This document shows positions 7,228-7,894 of a stretch of 7,894 nt of DNA, one piece after another (position 1 is the stretch's first letter; each line of letters opens with the position of its first letter). Origin of the DNA: Deltaproteobacteria bacterium (GTDB lineage Bacteria > Desulfobacterota > Syntrophia > Syntrophales > Fen-1087); contig JAPLJM010000152.1 of assembly GCA_026388595.1 (NCBI GenBank), positions 1 through 7,894 of the forward strand, in the 5' to 3' direction. Both the position numbers and the translations under genes were made by a program. The notes beneath the pieces are model-generated. The model did not search any database. It worked only from the letters and a program-made list of their open reading frames with translations, and had not been told where the DNA came from.

Positions 7228-7893
7228 CTAACTCACCCACCTGACAAATTCACCTGTGTCCGCCCTGACCCGGTCGAAGCGATTGAGCGGGTAATCGGGA
7301 TCCGCATATCCCAGGGCCACACCCATAATGATCCGGCTGTCTTCCGGAATGGCTGCAATTTTCTTCAGCAGCGCCGGGTAGCCGATGGAGACGGCCATAA
7401 TGCAGCTGCCGATTCCCCGGTCATAGGCCGACAGGCACAGGGTCTGCAGGATCAGGCCGATATCGAGCATGGCGTATTCCAGGGGCGTATCTTTGGGGAT
7501 ACTGGCAATGACCAGGCAGGGGGCGTCGAAGAGCACAGCCATGTTCTGATAGAGCTTATTGCGGCCTTCCTTGTCCTCGCGCTGGATGCCCATGGCGGTG
7601 AGCACAATTTTTCCAATTTCCGTGTATCTTTTCTTCAGGTGTTCCGGCCAGACTTCCGGCATGGAGACGTCAGGGGAAAAAGCTTCCCCCTTGGCCATCT
7701 TCATCTGGTTTCCTGTCCTGAATTCCTCCAGGGCATTCCCGGTGAGGACAGTGAGCTCCCAGGGTTGCGTATTCCCCCAGGACGGCGCCCAGCGCGCCGC
7801 CTCAAGGATTTCCCGAAGGACTTCTCCGGGGATTTCGTCCTTCCTGAATTTCCGGATACTCCGCCTCCCTCTGATCGCTTCTGCTAATGTCAT
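7228..7893 (-). CDS. Nitroreductase family protein (FMN-dependent)
   Basis: A soluble FMN oxidoreductase of the nitroreductase superfamily, which reduces nitro groups, quinones or other electron acceptors with NAD(P)H. The physiological substrate cannot be read from the sequence. The 221 residues include the N-terminal FMN phosphate-binding motif RRSIRKF (10-16), APSWGNTQPWE (36-46, the family's usual flavin and substrate segment), a central helical insert with WPEHLKKRY (82-90), the dimer-core segment YAMLDIGLILQTLCL (140-154) and the C-terminal GVALGYADPDYPLNRF (191-206). The ATG at 7891-7893 gives a typical family N terminus (MTLAEAIRGRRSIRKF), so the gene looks complete. Only one base of upstream sequence is visible, so its ribosome site, promoter and any earlier start are unseen. 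It converges with nnr, and the HigA relic follows immediately after its stop. Confidence 0.92.
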   Translation of the reverse strand: MTLAEAIRGRRSIRKFRKDEIPGEVLREILEAARWAPSWGNTQPWELTVLTGNALEEFRTGNQMKMAKGEAFSPDVSMPEVWPEHLKKRYTEIGKIVLTAMGIQREDKEGRNKLYQNMAVLFDAPCLVIASIPKDTPLEYAMLDIGLILQTLCLSAYDRGIGSCIMAVSIGYPALLKKIAAIPEDSRIIMGVALGYADPDYPLNRFDRVRADTGEFVRWVS

Positions 7894-7894
7894 G

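Noticed and set aside
7222..7887. 221-codon open frame on the + strand opposite the nitroreductase
   Set aside because: Mirror of the nitroreductase codons; the - strand product has all the family motifs, while this one shows none.

Overview
The window is a chromosomal, housekeeping-type stretch of about 7.9 kb from a moderately GC-rich bacterium. The gene complement (a glucose-6-phosphate isomerase of the kind usually fused to transaldolase, and a large HEAT-repeat protein with a Geobacter/Syntrophus-like N-terminal region) suggests Desulfobacterota (the former Deltaproteobacteria). That placement is from memory of protein style only and is held at low to moderate confidence.

Left part (1-2867, + strand): the 3' part of a transketolase gene (its 5' part lies outside the window) is followed after 34 nt by pgi. 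The two probably share a transcript and together connect the non-oxidative pentose phosphate pathway with glycolysis. The Pgi has the sequence style, including the linker, of the C-terminal half of bifunctional transaldolase/phosphoglucose isomerase proteins, but no transaldolase half is attached. A bulged hairpin plus T-run at 2944-2978 could end this transcript. It overlaps the stop codon of the convergent gene.

Middle (2957-5501): a large HEAT-repeat protein of unknown role lies on the - strand. It has an excellent sigma70-type promoter (TTGACA, 17-nt spacer, TATAGT), which supports an internal ATG at 5206 with a good Shine-Dalgarno sequence over the longer GTG-initiated frame. An imperfect inverted repeat lies over the -35 box and could be an operator. 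The 262 nt before the next gene, which is divergent, also hold a terminator-like hairpin and a 28-codon ORF of doubtful status.

Right part (5505-7893): a complete bifunctional NAD(P)H-hydrate repair enzyme (epimerase plus ADP-dependent dehydratase) is on the + strand. It converges on a nitroreductase-family flavoprotein on the - strand that ends at 7228. The short gap between them is not empty. On the - strand, starting right behind the nitroreductase stop codon and in the same frame, it encodes a recognisable C-terminal piece of a HigA-type antitoxin, which appears to be the relic of a lost toxin-antitoxin locus.

No tRNA, rRNA, CRISPR array, insertion sequence or clear new multi-gene system was seen. 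The observations most worth following are the HigA relic, the unfused TAL-PGI-type isomerase, and the HEAT-repeat gene with its promoter and possible operator.
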